The notes under the pieces are model-generated. The model was not told the DNA's origin. It worked only from the letters and a program-made list of their open reading frames with translations, and searched no databases. From contig JBFHAT010000003.1 in the NCBI GenBank assembly GCA_041586155.1, positions 1 through 64,000 of the forward strand: a stretch of 64,000 nucleotides of DNA, in the 5' to 3' direction. Numbering within the stretch: the first letter of the stretch is position 1; each line of letters opens with the position of its first letter. This DNA comes from JBFGJH01 sp041586155. Lineage in GTDB: Bacteria; Actinomycetota; Acidimicrobiia; Spongiisociales; JAENVV01. Shown piece after piece: positions 43,579 to 51,917 of this stretch. The translations under genes were made by a program, and so were the position numbers.

Positions 43579-43607
43579 TTGATTTAGCACTAAAATAGTG
43601 CTAGCGT
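43579..43607 (+). promoter_or_regulatory. whiB promoter with palindromic operator in the spacer
   Basis: TTGATT (43579-43584) and TAGCGT (43602-43607) are 17 bp apart, and the ATG follows 6 nt later. Between and overlapping them lies a perfect inverted repeat TAGCACT-N5-AGTGCTA (43585-43603). A bound regulator would cover both boxes, so repression is the likely effect. The arms equal those of the CIRCE element, but the spacing is 5 bp instead of 11. Confidence 0.7.
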
Positions 43608-43613
43608 GCCGCC

Positions 43614-43895
43614 ATGGACGACGAGTTCGATTGGCGATCCCTCGGCGAGTGTCGAAATCACGACCCGGAGCTCTTCTTTTCCGGCTCCCATCCCCACGGT
43701 GATGCTGCAGCCAAGCTCGTGTGCCAATCGTGTCCGGTCCGTACGGAGTGCCTGACATACGCGGTGGTCACCGCCCAGCGCTACGGGGTTTGGGGAGGCG
43801 TGGGCGCAGACGAGCGTGCGCTTCTTCGACGCCGGTACGTCGCTGCGATCCGATCCGGCGCCGACTTCGAGCGAGCCCTGGAAGCCGCCGTCTGA
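43614..43895 (+). CDS. WhiB-family iron-sulfur transcription factor
   Basis: 93 residues. The four cluster cysteines are Cys13, Cys37, Cys40 and Cys46 (GECRNHDPELFF, LVCQSCPVRTEC). The turn GVWGGVGADERALLRRR follows, with the basic patch used for DNA or sigma-factor contacts. WhiB proteins carry a [4Fe-4S] cluster and act with the primary sigma factor. Size and sequence are of the WhiB1/WhiB2/WhmD kind; the exact class is not assignable by eye. ATG is 6 nt after the -10 box, so the mRNA is leaderless or nearly so. A palindrome in the promoter suggests repression, possibly by itself. Confidence 0.93.
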   Translation: MDDEFDWRSLGECRNHDPELFFSGSHPHGDAAAKLVCQSCPVRTECLTYAVVTAQRYGVWGGVGADERALLRRRYVAAIRSGADFERALEAAV

Positions 43896-43912
43896 CCGTA
43901 TAGGCTGCACCC

Positions 43913-44845
43913 ATGCGAGTGGTTGTGGCCGGGGCGACAGGCGTCATCGGCAGGTCTCTGTTGCCCAAGCTGCGGATCGACGGCCGTTCCGTCATCGCCG
44001 TGGTCCGCAGCGAAGACCGGGCGGAGCAAGTACTCGCCGACGGTTACGACGCCTTGGTGGTGGATGCCGCCGATCCGAGCGCCCTGGAGGAAGCCGTGGT
44101 GGCGGCGGCGCCGGAGGTCATCATCAACCAGCTCACCAGCCTGCCGCGGTCACTGCTCAACCCGATCGCAGCCAAGCGGGCCGCCGACCAGACCAACGCA
44201 CTCAGGAGGAATGCAGGTGCGGCGCTCGCTGCGGCGGCCAAGGCCTCCAACGCCCGGCTCATCTCCCAGTCGATTGCATTCGCCCAGCGGCCCGGGGAGG
44301 GGATCCGCACCGAGGACGACCCATTGTACCTCGATGCTCCCGGCGGCCACCGGCCCGTGGTTGAGGCCATCGCCGCCCTCGAGCAGGTGACGCGCTCGGT
44401 CGGCGGCACAGTGCTGCGGTACGGAGCGTTCTACGGTCCGGGCACATACTTCGATCCCGAGGAGGCGTATGGGGTGATGCTGCGCCGCCGGCTGTTGCCC
44501 ATCATCGGCGAGGGGCGTGGCGTCTGGGGTCTTCTGCACATCGAAGATGCCGTAGACGCCACCATCAAGGCGATTGCCGGCCCGTCCAGCGTCTACAACA
44601 TCACCGACGATGAGCCGGTTCCGGCCTCTGAGCTGCTGCCGTGGTTGGCGGACACGATGGGAACCAAGCCGCCCAGGCGCATGCCTCGGGCAATGTTCTC
44701 GACGGGTCCCGCCACTGTGCTGCGCTACCTGGTCGACGAGCAACCTCGAGTGTCCAACGAGAGGGCCCGAAACGAGCTGGGTTGGGAACCGAAGCACCCG
44801 TCGTGGCGTGAGCCGCTGGCTCAACTCCTCCAGGGAACCTCTTGA
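43913..44845 (+). CDS. NAD-dependent epimerase/dehydratase-family protein
   Basis: 310 residues. The Rossmann motif is VVVAGATGVIGRSLLPKL. Later segments are VVDAADPSALEEAVVAAAPE, RLISQSIAFAQRPGEG and LRYGAFYGPGTYFDPE, which is the atypical extended SDR pattern. The canonical YxxxK is not obvious, so the reaction is uncertain. TAGGCT (43901-43906) lies 6 nt before the ATG, suggesting its own leaderless transcript just after whiB. Cytosolic. Confidence 0.82.
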   Translation: MRVVVAGATGVIGRSLLPKLRIDGRSVIAVVRSEDRAEQVLADGYDALVVDAADPSALEEAVVAAAPEVIINQLTSLPRSLLNPIAAKRAADQTNALRRNAGAALAAAAKASNARLISQSIAFAQRPGEGIRTEDDPLYLDAPGGHRPVVEAIAALEQVTRSVGGTVLRYGAFYGPGTYFDPEEAYGVMLRRRLLPIIGEGRGVWGLLHIEDAVDATIKAIAGPSSVYNITDDEPVPASELLPWLADTMGTKPPRRMPRAMFSTGPATVLRYLVDEQPRVSNERARNELGWEPKHPSWREPLAQLLQGTS

Positions 44846-44880
44846 CGCCATCCGGACGTTGAAGACGCACGATCCGGTCG

Positions 44881-45427
44881 GTGACCGCGTTTGCGCTCGT
44901 GCTTATGGTGGTCGGGACTTCACCCTCCGCCCGAGCTTGTTCCTGCTCGATGCCGACCGCAGCCGTTATGGCGACACATCACGACGCGGCGTTCATCGGT
45001 GAGCTGGACAATCGTCGGCGAGCCGGACGCGACGATGCAGGCATGGCGCAGGACCGTTTCTCCTTCGCGGTCGAGGGTTGGCTGGATAGAACTGGGTCCG
45101 GCGGCGGCGGTGTTCTCACCCGATAGCGGGGCCGCCTGCGGCATCGAGCCGGCGATCGATGATCGAGCCGGGATCCTCCTGGCCGGCGACGAGGCGGCGT
45201 ACGAATCGGGCCTGTGTTCCACACTGGACGCCGCACTTGCCCGGCGTGAGCTCGTGTTGTTGCCTGTGGGTGCCCCACGTGTGTCGATGGCGAGCGCCGA
45301 AAGGCAGGCGGTCGGGCCCGGCGGAATGGAACCGCAGCCTGTCGCGATGGGCATCGGCGGCGGGCACCTGCTGCTGGCCGGCAGCATCGCATGGGCGCGC
45401 CGCCGAGCTCACTTGCAGTATTCGTAG
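44881..45427 (+). pseudogene. Secreted NTR/TIMP-like small protein gene broken by several frameshifts
   Basis: From GTG 44881 there is a signal peptide and ACSCSMPTAAVMATHHDAAF, the Cys-x-Cys start seen in bacterial TIMP/NTR-like proteins. After about 45010 the sense continues in the +1 frame (IVGEPDATMQAWRRTV), returns to the first frame near 45057 (FSFAVEGWL), then shifts again near 45090 (ELGPAAAVFSPDSGAACG). It then stays open to 45427, with a C-terminal hydrophobic stretch (GGGHLLLAGSIAWARRR) resembling a membrane anchor. Three breaks within 100 bp mean decay or an error-prone consensus. The 3' end overlaps the convergent gene by 19 nt. Confidence 0.65.
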
Positions 45428-47940
45428 GGCTCGAAGTCCAACTCCTCGAGGGAGAATCCAGGGATCCCCAGCAAGGGCTCGAGCCATCCCTCCATCGCCG
45501 AGACGCTTCCGTCGGAGGTTTCGACACGAACGGTGTTGATCCACTCGTCCCAGTCGCATCGCTCGGTGTGGTTGGCAGGAGGGCGCAAACCGCCCAGGTC
45601 GTTGACGAATGGCGGTTCTGAGTCGAGTAGGCCTTCTCGGCGAAGCGCGTCGAGCGCCGCGAGCTGGGTTTCGTACGCCAGGGCATTGAGGACCAGATAC
45701 CCCTCGACCAGGGCCTGCTCGGCGTTGTCTGACGGCAGAACCGATCCCACCGCTTTGTTGCGGATCTGACCCCACAGAAAGCTGTTCAGCGCTTTGGCGC
45801 CCAGCCTGGCGGCGCCGGTGAGGCCCAGCTTGGTGATGACCATGGTGCCGATGCCGCCGGTGGCGAGCCCCACGACCGCGGCGAAGACGCCTTTGGCCAG
45901 TGCGATGGCGGCGTCGCGTTCTCTCCCGTCGATGTATGAGTTCGTCAGGTACGCGTCTACGGTGATGCCTTCGATGGTGCCCAACTCGTAGTTGAGGCGT
46001 GTATCGGCGCCGTCTGGCGTGACTTGCCCTTGGATGGCCTGATACCGGAACGCCCCCACCATCATGAGGAACAGGTCGGCGACGTCGCGGTCCCGATTGA
46101 TGTACTCCAGAACGTTGGCCAGCTGGGCTGGCTCCAGGTGAGCGGCGAGCAGACTTGGGCTCAGCTCCGAACTGGCGCCGCGGCCGCCTTCCAGCGTCAA
46201 CAACGACGCGAGGTGCCCTTCCATCATGAGCGGGAGCGCCAGGAGGTAGCCGGGATGGTAGCTGAGCTGGTTGCGATCGAGGCCGGTGATCGTCGTCAAG
46301 GCGAGCGCCGCGAGGGCGACGGCATTGGGGTCGTCGGGCTGCGAACCGAGCGTGCCGAGAGCGGCTGCCATGGCGTCGCCGTCATCGCCGTACGACCAGA
46401 TCGGCTCCATGAGCATCGACCAGCCGTCATCGATCCACGGCAGATCGGAGGTATCGAGCGCGCGCATGTGATCGACGAAGTCGACCACGGCGTCGGGCCC
46501 GGCCGCTGCCAGGGCGCGCAGACCGTAGACACGAAGATCCTCTACCGTGCCCCGGTCGACCGTCACGTCGTACCAGGCATCGAGCGACGGACCTGCTCCC
46601 GGGTCCGCCATCGCCACGACGACCTGCGCCATGTACTCGATCAGGAATTCGGTGTCGTAACGTCCCCAATTGAGGAGCACGGATGCATCCATCCTGCCGC
46701 TTCGCCAGTCGGCCAAGTCGGCCGGCCTGATGGTGAGGCCCGGGGCCTGAGTGGCCGCCGCCAGGGCGTTCCCGAATCCGTCCAGGTGGTTGGCCCAGGC
46801 GTAGTCGCTGAGGGGAACGTATCCGTCGAACGCCCTCATGTATGTGTCAGGGAGACCTGCCAGGCCGTCGGGCCCCAACGCATTGAAGAACGACACGGCG
46901 ACGGTGGGCTGACCAGAGAAGTGTTCCATCTGGTCGGCGAGCAGGCCGAGAAGGCCAGCGTCGAGTTCGGCGGAGGCCATGCCGTACAGATCGGCGAGGA
47001 GGATCCCGATCGATGCGTCGCGCGTTTCGGCCGGTAGGTCGAAGGTGTACAAGCGATCGATCAGCAGCCTGTGGTCCGGGCGTGGCAGCGCTGCCCGAAC
47101 TTCCTCGACCCAACGGATCAGATCCGCGCGCTCCCCTGCAAGCTCGACGAGACGAATGTACGTGTCGTTGGACTGCCACCACGGCAAGTCTGCCTGTGCC
47201 TCCAGCTCCGAGCGGAGGTCGCCGATCTCAACATCGACGCGCGCCAGACGCACGGTCAGCGCCGCGATCGGTGACGACTCCCAGGCGGCCCGGTAGTCGG
47301 CCGTGAAATAGTGGCTTGGCAGACCCGCCTCTCGGGGCGAGAGGCCGCTCGTCATCGCGTCCAGGGCGCGTTGAAAGGTAGTGGGGTCGAACCCGACCTC
47401 TCGGAGGGCGATCGCCAAGTCCTCGAGGGTGCCTTCGATCGAGGAACCGACGTTCACGTAGCGAGCGAGCGATCGGAGCTCGGCCAGGCGATCTTGGAGC
47501 GCTTCAACCGATGAAGCGGAACTCGTGGTCAGCCTTGAAGCCAGCTCGTCCCTGGCGGCGATCATGTCATCGAGGATGGGATCGTTGTCGGACCCTGACC
47601 AATTCGCGATCCGGCGGTCGAGGTCCGCCGAAAGGGCCGCCATGTCCGAGAGGTCATCGCCGGCGAGCGTGTCGAACCGCCGAGGGTCGAAGCTGGGCAC
47701 CGTCACCACCGCTGCGATGGGATCGAGGTGCTCGACGAACGCGGCCCGCGCATCCAGGTCGGTTGCCCGATCCCGCAGCTCGCTCACCGTCGTGGACAAC
47801 GCACGGGTGCTGGGAGAGGTGACGCCGACCAGAGCGAGGACCTCCAACAGGTCTGACGTGGTGCGGCCGAGATCATCGGCATGTCTGCGCAGCGATCCGG
47901 CTCGCAATCGCAGCTCCGCAGGATCGAGCGCATAGATCAT
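45409..47940 (-). CDS. Large protein of unknown function with WXG100-like helical N-terminus
   Basis: 843 residues starting MIYALDPAELRLRAGSLRRH. Residues 1-190 are helical with heptads (LRRHADDLGRTTSDLLEVLA, TTVSELRDRATDLDARAA), like substrates of type VII secretion. The middle (AVSFFNALGPDGLAGLP, LLNWGRYDTEFLIEYMAQVV) recalls long actinobacterial proteins of the DUF6571 kind; this is from memory and unverified. Residues ~680-740 hold two weak hydrophobic helices (GVFAAVVGLATGGIGTMVI). No enzyme motif was recognised. There is no signal peptide. It stands alone behind a strong palindrome-containing promoter and has TAACGT 6 nt before its ATG. Confidence 0.8.
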   Translation of the reverse strand: MIYALDPAELRLRAGSLRRHADDLGRTTSDLLEVLALVGVTSPSTRALSTTVSELRDRATDLDARAAFVEHLDPIAAVVTVPSFDPRRFDTLAGDDLSDMAALSADLDRRIANWSGSDNDPILDDMIAARDELASRLTTSSASSVEALQDRLAELRSLARYVNVGSSIEGTLEDLAIALREVGFDPTTFQRALDAMTSGLSPREAGLPSHYFTADYRAAWESSPIAALTVRLARVDVEIGDLRSELEAQADLPWWQSNDTYIRLVELAGERADLIRWVEEVRAALPRPDHRLLIDRLYTFDLPAETRDASIGILLADLYGMASAELDAGLLGLLADQMEHFSGQPTVAVSFFNALGPDGLAGLPDTYMRAFDGYVPLSDYAWANHLDGFGNALAAATQAPGLTIRPADLADWRSGRMDASVLLNWGRYDTEFLIEYMAQVVVAMADPGAGPSLDAWYDVTVDRGTVEDLRVYGLRALAAAGPDAVVDFVDHMRALDTSDLPWIDDGWSMLMEPIWSYGDDGDAMAAALGTLGSQPDDPNAVALAALALTTITGLDRNQLSYHPGYLLALPLMMEGHLASLLTLEGGRGASSELSPSLLAAHLEPAQLANVLEYINRDRDVADLFLMMVGAFRYQAIQGQVTPDGADTRLNYELGTIEGITVDAYLTNSYIDGRERDAAIALAKGVFAAVVGLATGGIGTMVITKLGLTGAARLGAKALNSFLWGQIRNKAVGSVLPSDNAEQALVEGYLVLNALAYETQLAALDALRREGLLDSEPPFVNDLGGLRPPANHTERCDWDEWINTVRVETSDGSVSAMEGWLEPLLGIPGFSLEELDFEPYEYCK

Positions 47941-47946
47941 GCAGTG

Positions 47947-47976
47947 ACGTTATCAAACGATAATTATCGTTGTCAA
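47947..47976 (-). promoter_or_regulatory. Promoter with 16-bp palindromic operator upstream of the 843-residue gene
   Basis: On the minus strand a consensus TTGACA (47971-47976) and TAACGT (47947-47952) are 18 bp apart; the ATG follows the -10 box by 6 nt. The perfect palindrome AACGATAATTATCGTT occupies 47956-47971, filling the spacer. A second palindrome, CAAACGTTTG, lies at 47974-47983 over the end of sufU. The -35 box contains the sufU stop codon. This looks like a tightly repressed, leaderless promoter. Confidence 0.75.
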
Positions 47977-48419
47977 ACGTTTGTCTGGGTGAGGGCCAGG
48001 TCGAGCGTCTCCCATCCGAGCAGTGCGCATTTGATGCGGACCGGGTACCGCCGAACCCCATGCAGCGCCTCGAGGTCGCCCAAGTAGCGGCCCGGCTCCT
48101 CGGGGTCGATCGGCGCCTGGTCGTCGGATGTCATCATGCGCTTGAAGCGCTCGGCCAGCGCTTGGATCTCTTGGACCGACCTGCCTTCGACTGCCTGTGA
48201 CATCATCGATGCCGAGCTCTGGCTGATGGAACATCCCTGCCCGCGAACGGAAACCCCACTCACTCGGTCGCCATCCAGCGTGAGGTCTAACTCGATCCGA
48301 TCACCACACAGAGGGTTGTCACCCTCGGCATGGGCGTCCACCCGGTCGAGAGGTTTGCGATTGCGGGGGTTGCGATAGTGGTCGAGCACCACTTCGCGGT
48401 AGAGGTCTTCAAGGGCCAT
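47973..48419 (-). CDS. sufU: SUF-type Fe-S cluster scaffold/zinc-dependent sulfur transfer protein SufU
   Basis: 148 residues. The three ligand cysteines are present: DNPLCGDRIELDL (with conserved Asp), GQGCSISQSSASMMSQA and VRIKCALLGWETL. The ~20-residue insertion between the second and third Cys that distinguishes SufU from IscU is present. SufU accepts sulfur from SufS and passes it to SufBCD. It follows sufS by 10 nt in the operon sufC2-sufS-sufU. The final codons form part of the promoter of the next gene. Confidence 0.92.
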   Translation of the reverse strand: MALEDLYREVVLDHYRNPRNRKPLDRVDAHAEGDNPLCGDRIELDLTLDGDRVSGVSVRGQGCSISQSSASMMSQAVEGRSVQEIQALAERFKRMMTSDDQAPIDPEEPGRYLGDLEALHGVRRYPVRIKCALLGWETLDLALTQTNV

Positions 48420-48429
48420 CGAGTTCAGG

Positions 48430-49677
48430 CTAGTGCGGCCCTACTCCAAACAATTCCGAAGCGTGATGCAACGCATCGACCAGTTGGTCGACGTCCTGTT
48501 CGTCCGAATATACGGAGAACGATGCTCGAGCGGTGGCGGGTACCCCGAGGTGATCCATGAGCGGTCGCGCACAGTGGTGGCCGGCCCGCACCGCCACGTG
48601 GTGCTCATCCAAGATCGTGGCGAGGTCGTGGGCATGCACGTCGGCCAGAGTGAACGAGATCACCCCACCCCGCCGTTCGACGTTGTTCGGGCCGTACACG
48701 GTGAGATGATCGAACTCGCCGAGACGGTCCAACGCGTATCGGGTGAGCTCCATGTCGTGATCACGAACCGTGCCCATCCCCAGCTCGCCGAGATAGTCGA
48801 CCGCAGCCCCCAAACCGATCGCTTCCACGATCGGTGGCGTTCCGGCCTCGAGCTTCTGGGGAACCGGCGCCCAGGTAGATTCGTAGAGGCCCACATCGGC
48901 GATCATCTCACCGCCCCCCTCGAACGGCTCCAGGGCCTCGAGGAGTTCGAGCCGGCCCCACAGCACGCCGACGCCGGTTGGTCCCAGCATCTTGTGTGCC
49001 GAGAATGCCAAGAAATCGGCACCGAGCGACTTCACATCCACCGGGGCGTGCGGAACCAGTTGGGCGCCGTCGACGATCAGGATCGCGCCCGCATCTTCTG
49101 CCATCGTCCGGATCGGTCCGATCGATGGGATCGTTCCGAGGACATTCGACATGCCGGTGACAGAGATCACCGCAATGCGCTCGTCGACGAGGTGGTTCAT
49201 CGCTGCCAGGTCCAACTCGTATCGGTCGTCGAGCGGCGCGAAGACCAGCTCTGCCCCGGTACGCGCCGCCACCATCTGCCAGGGCACCAGGTTGGCGTGG
49301 TGTTCCATCTGTGTGAGCAGGATCCGGTCGCCCGGACGGAGACGCGCGCCGGCCCATGCGAACGCCAGCATGTTGAGGCTGGTCGTGGTCCCGCGCGTGA
49401 ATACGATCTCCCGAGGGTCCGCCGCCCCGATGAACGCTGCCACCTTGGCGCGTGCGGCCTCGTAGGCTTCGGTGGCCATCTCGGAGAGACGGTAGGCGCC
49501 TCGATGAACGTTGGAGTAGTACGACGAATACGCCTCCGTCATCACGTCGAGCACCTGTTGCGGCTTTTGAGACGACGCAGCCGAGTCGAGGAACGCCAGC
49601 CGCGGCCCGGTGCCGTTCAGGATCGGAAAGTCACGCCTTCGGTCAACCCGCATGCGTGCGGAACGCGTCGTAGCCAT
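48430..49677 (-). CDS. sufS: Cysteine desulfurase SufS
   Basis: 415 residues from ATG 49677, which follows GGAGGAGG closely and overlaps the sufC2 end by 35 nt. An internal ATG at 49653 (MRVDRRRDFPILNG) matches the usual family start and could be used instead. PLP Lys is in AFSAHKMLGPTGVG and the active Cys in RAGHHCARPLMDHL. Also present: NVHRGAYRLSEMATEAYE and FTRGTTTSLNMLA. It strips sulfur from cysteine as an enzyme-bound persulfide for SufU. Group II desulfurase length. Confidence 0.94.
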   Translation of the reverse strand: MATTRSARMRVDRRRDFPILNGTGPRLAFLDSAASSQKPQQVLDVMTEAYSSYYSNVHRGAYRLSEMATEAYEAARAKVAAFIGAADPREIVFTRGTTTSLNMLAFAWAGARLRPGDRILLTQMEHHANLVPWQMVAARTGAELVFAPLDDRYELDLAAMNHLVDERIAVISVTGMSNVLGTIPSIGPIRTMAEDAGAILIVDGAQLVPHAPVDVKSLGADFLAFSAHKMLGPTGVGVLWGRLELLEALEPFEGGGEMIADVGLYESTWAPVPQKLEAGTPPIVEAIGLGAAVDYLGELGMGTVRDHDMELTRYALDRLGEFDHLTVYGPNNVERRGGVISFTLADVHAHDLATILDEHHVAVRAGHHCARPLMDHLGVPATARASFSVYSDEQDVDQLVDALHHASELFGVGPH

Positions 49678-50392
49678 CCTCCTCCAAGGTCTGGGCCAGG
49701 TCTGGTCCGCCCGAGGTCAGGATACGCCCATCCATGAAGATGTGGACGACGTGCGGTTCGATGTAGTCGAGCAGTCGCTGGTAGTGGGTGATGATCAGGA
49801 ATCCTCGCTCGGGGGAGGTCAAGCGGCCGATGCCCTCAGCCACGATACGAAGGGCATCGATATCCAGACCGCTGTCGGTTTCGTCCATGATCGCCAGGGC
49901 GGGCTCGAGTACGGCCATCTGTAGGACTTCGTTGCGCTTTCGTTCCCCACCCGAGAACCCCTCGTTGAGGTAGCGGTCGGCAAATCCCGAGTCCATGCCG
50001 AGATCAGCCATCGCCTCCATGACTTTGAGACGGAGCTCGAGCACCGTGTAGTCGATCCCACTCTTGTTCGAGAGCGCTTGGCGAAGAAACTGGATCACCG
50101 AGACTCCGGGGATCGTCTCGGGGTGTTGGAAGGCCAAGAACATGCCCCGGGTGCCGCGGTCATTGGGGGACAGCTCGCCGACGTCCTCGCCCTCGAAGCG
50201 AATCGAGCCCGCCGTGATCTCGTAGGCGGGATGACCCATCAGGACCTTGGCCAGCGTCGATTTGCCAGACCCATTCGGACCCATCAACGCATGAACCTCG
50301 CCCCGCTCGACGGTGAGGTCGACGCCCCTCAGGATGGGGACGCCGTCGACCGAGGCGTGCAAGCCGTCGATCTCCAACAAAGGGGCGCTCAT
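49643..50392 (-). CDS. sufC: Fe-S cluster assembly ATPase SufC (copy 2)
   Basis: 249 residues with GGAGA Shine-Dalgarno before ATG 50392. Walker A GPNGSGKST, signature FSGGERKR and Walker B LAIMDETDSGLD are intact, and THYQRLLDYI holds the switch His. It heads a sufC-sufS-sufU operon without sufB or sufD. It differs clearly from copy 1 at 37407-38201 (for example FSGGERKR against LSGGEKKR), so it is not a recent duplicate. It may serve the same SufB-SufD pair or another partner. Confidence 0.93.
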   Translation of the reverse strand: MSAPLLEIDGLHASVDGVPILRGVDLTVERGEVHALMGPNGSGKSTLAKVLMGHPAYEITAGSIRFEGEDVGELSPNDRGTRGMFLAFQHPETIPGVSVIQFLRQALSNKSGIDYTVLELRLKVMEAMADLGMDSGFADRYLNEGFSGGERKRNEVLQMAVLEPALAIMDETDSGLDIDALRIVAEGIGRLTSPERGFLIITHYQRLLDYIEPHVVHIFMDGRILTSGGPDLAQTLEEDGYDAFRTHAG

Positions 50393-50470
50393 GTGGGTTC
50401 TCCGCTCGGGAGGTCAGAATGGTAGTAGCCGCACCGAGCACACGATCCGGAGCGCTAACGTCGAGAAGCC

Positions 50471-50965
50471 ATGGGAGCATCCGACGCCAGCCACCGGGTC
50501 GTCGCCGCCGCCCGGGCGGGCGGGGTGACGGTGCGCATCCAGGAGTTCCCAGCAGGAACCAAGACGGCAACCGATGCCGCCGAAGCGGTCGGGTGCGAGG
50601 TCGCGGCCATCGTCAAGTCGCTCGTGTTCGAAGTGGACGGAGAACCCGTCGTTGCGCTGATTCCCGGTGATCGCATCCTCGACGTGGATCTTCTGGCGAA
50701 CGCGGCAGGCGGCGCCCAATGCCGCCGGGCGGATCTCGACATGGTTCGGGCTGCGACGGGCTTCGTTGCCGGCGGAACCCCACCATTCGGGCACCGCAGC
50801 GCTTTGCGGGTGTTCGCCGATCTGGGCCTCCGCCGTCACCAGCTGCTCTGGGCGGCCGGGGGCACGCCGACCACCGTCTTCGAGATCGCTCTGGAAGATC
50901 TGATCGCTCTGGCCGAGGCAGCTTGGGCCGACATCAGCGTCCCTCAGTCGAACAACCCTCCGTAG
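50471..50965 (+). CDS. YbaK/ProX-type aminoacyl-tRNA deacylase
   Basis: 164 residues. Features of the YbaK/EbsC fold: EFPAGTKTATDAAEAVGCEV, the conserved IVKSLVF with its catalytic Lys, VVALIPGDRILD and the loop FVAGGTPPFGH. Free-standing members hydrolyse mischarged Cys-tRNAPro or related tRNAs, so it is a translation-fidelity enzyme in the cytosol. TAACGT (50456-50461) lies 9 nt upstream of the ATG. It is divergent from sufC2 and overlaps the end of the convergent oxidoreductase gene by 22 nt. Confidence 0.88.
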   Translation: MGASDASHRVVAAARAGGVTVRIQEFPAGTKTATDAAEAVGCEVAAIVKSLVFEVDGEPVVALIPGDRILDVDLLANAAGGAQCRRADLDMVRAATGFVAGGTPPFGHRSALRVFADLGLRRHQLLWAAGGTPTTVFEIALEDLIALAEAAWADISVPQSNNPP

Positions 50966-51864
50966 GCTCGATCGATCCGCCCGGCGTCCAGCCGATCCAG
51001 GAACTGCAGATACAGCTTGTCGACGCCCAGGTCGGCGAGTTCATCCAACCTCGCCTCGACCGCCGGGCGCATTCCCATCGGCAGCCCCCGATTCCTGGCT
51101 CTGTGCTCGAATTCGTCGACGTCCTCATGCCAGAACGCAGCGGCGTCCTCGAGGTTCTGCCGGTACTCGTCCTCATCCCGGCCGCTGAACACCTGGCTCA
51201 TGACGCTGATCGTGATCGACTCGGGATCTCGGCCCGCATGCTCGGCCGCCCGTCGCATCCGGGCGATGCGGTCCCGCATCTCGTGCGGTTCGTCGATGAA
51301 CATGTTGTACTCGTCGGCGTATGTGCCGGCGACTCGCGGGGTACGTCGAGGGCCGGAGCCGCCGATGACGATCGGGAGGGGACCGGTCCGGCCAGGCCAG
51401 GCCTCGGTGGAAAGGGAGAAGAAGGTCCCGGCGTGCGGCCTCCCGTCGAACGCCGCCCGCAGATAGCCCAGCGAGTCCTCGAACCGCTCGAAGCGTTCTG
51501 CCGGTTCGGGGAAGGGGATCCCATATTGACGGTGCTCCGACCCCATCCATCCGGTGCCGATTCCGAGATCGAAGCGTCCGTTCGACATCTGGTCGATCGT
51601 GGCGGCGTTCTTGGCGATCACGGCGGGATGGCGGAATGTGAGCGGCGACACGAGCACGGTCAGCCGGATCGTGGCGGTATCCCTGGCGAGGCCGGCGAGG
51701 GTGGCGAATGCGTCGGTGGCGGGGCGGGGGTCACCATCGGTCCACCCGTAATGGTCCGATCGGGCGAAAGCCACCAGGCCGTGGCGTTCGGCCCATCGTG
51801 CGACCGCCAATATCTCGTCGTACGTTCCGCCGAGCTGAGGCTCGACCATCAGTGCCAAGTCCAC
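50944..51864 (-). CDS. LLM-class (luciferase-like, probably F420-dependent) oxidoreductase
   Basis: About 306 residues from GTG 51864, giving a start DLALMVEPQLGGTYDEIL that forms the first barrel strand; ATG 51849 is a shorter option. The longer frame reaches into galE. Family features: RSDHYGWTDGD, TVLVSPLTFRHPAVIAK, GRFDLGIGTGWMGSEHRQYG, LPIVIGGSGPRRT. This TIM-barrel class in actinobacteria mostly uses coenzyme F420, though FMN cannot be excluded. Substrate unknown. It lies 53 nt downstream of galE and may share its transcript. Confidence 0.85.
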   Translation of the reverse strand: MDLALMVEPQLGGTYDEILAVARWAERHGLVAFARSDHYGWTDGDPRPATDAFATLAGLARDTATIRLTVLVSPLTFRHPAVIAKNAATIDQMSNGRFDLGIGTGWMGSEHRQYGIPFPEPAERFERFEDSLGYLRAAFDGRPHAGTFFSLSTEAWPGRTGPLPIVIGGSGPRRTPRVAGTYADEYNMFIDEPHEMRDRIARMRRAAEHAGRDPESITISVMSQVFSGRDEDEYRQNLEDAAAFWHEDVDEFEHRARNRGLPMGMRPAVEARLDELADLGVDKLYLQFLDRLDAGRIDRAYGGLFD

Positions 51865-51917
51865 AAGGTCCCGTTCACTCCCGGCCGGCGCCAGGGTAGC
51901 GAGGCCGAGCTCCTCGC

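Noticed and set aside
43585..43603. Canonical CIRCE element
   Set aside because: Arms match but the spacing is 5 bp rather than 11 and there is no groE or dnaK gene; reported only as CIRCE-armed.
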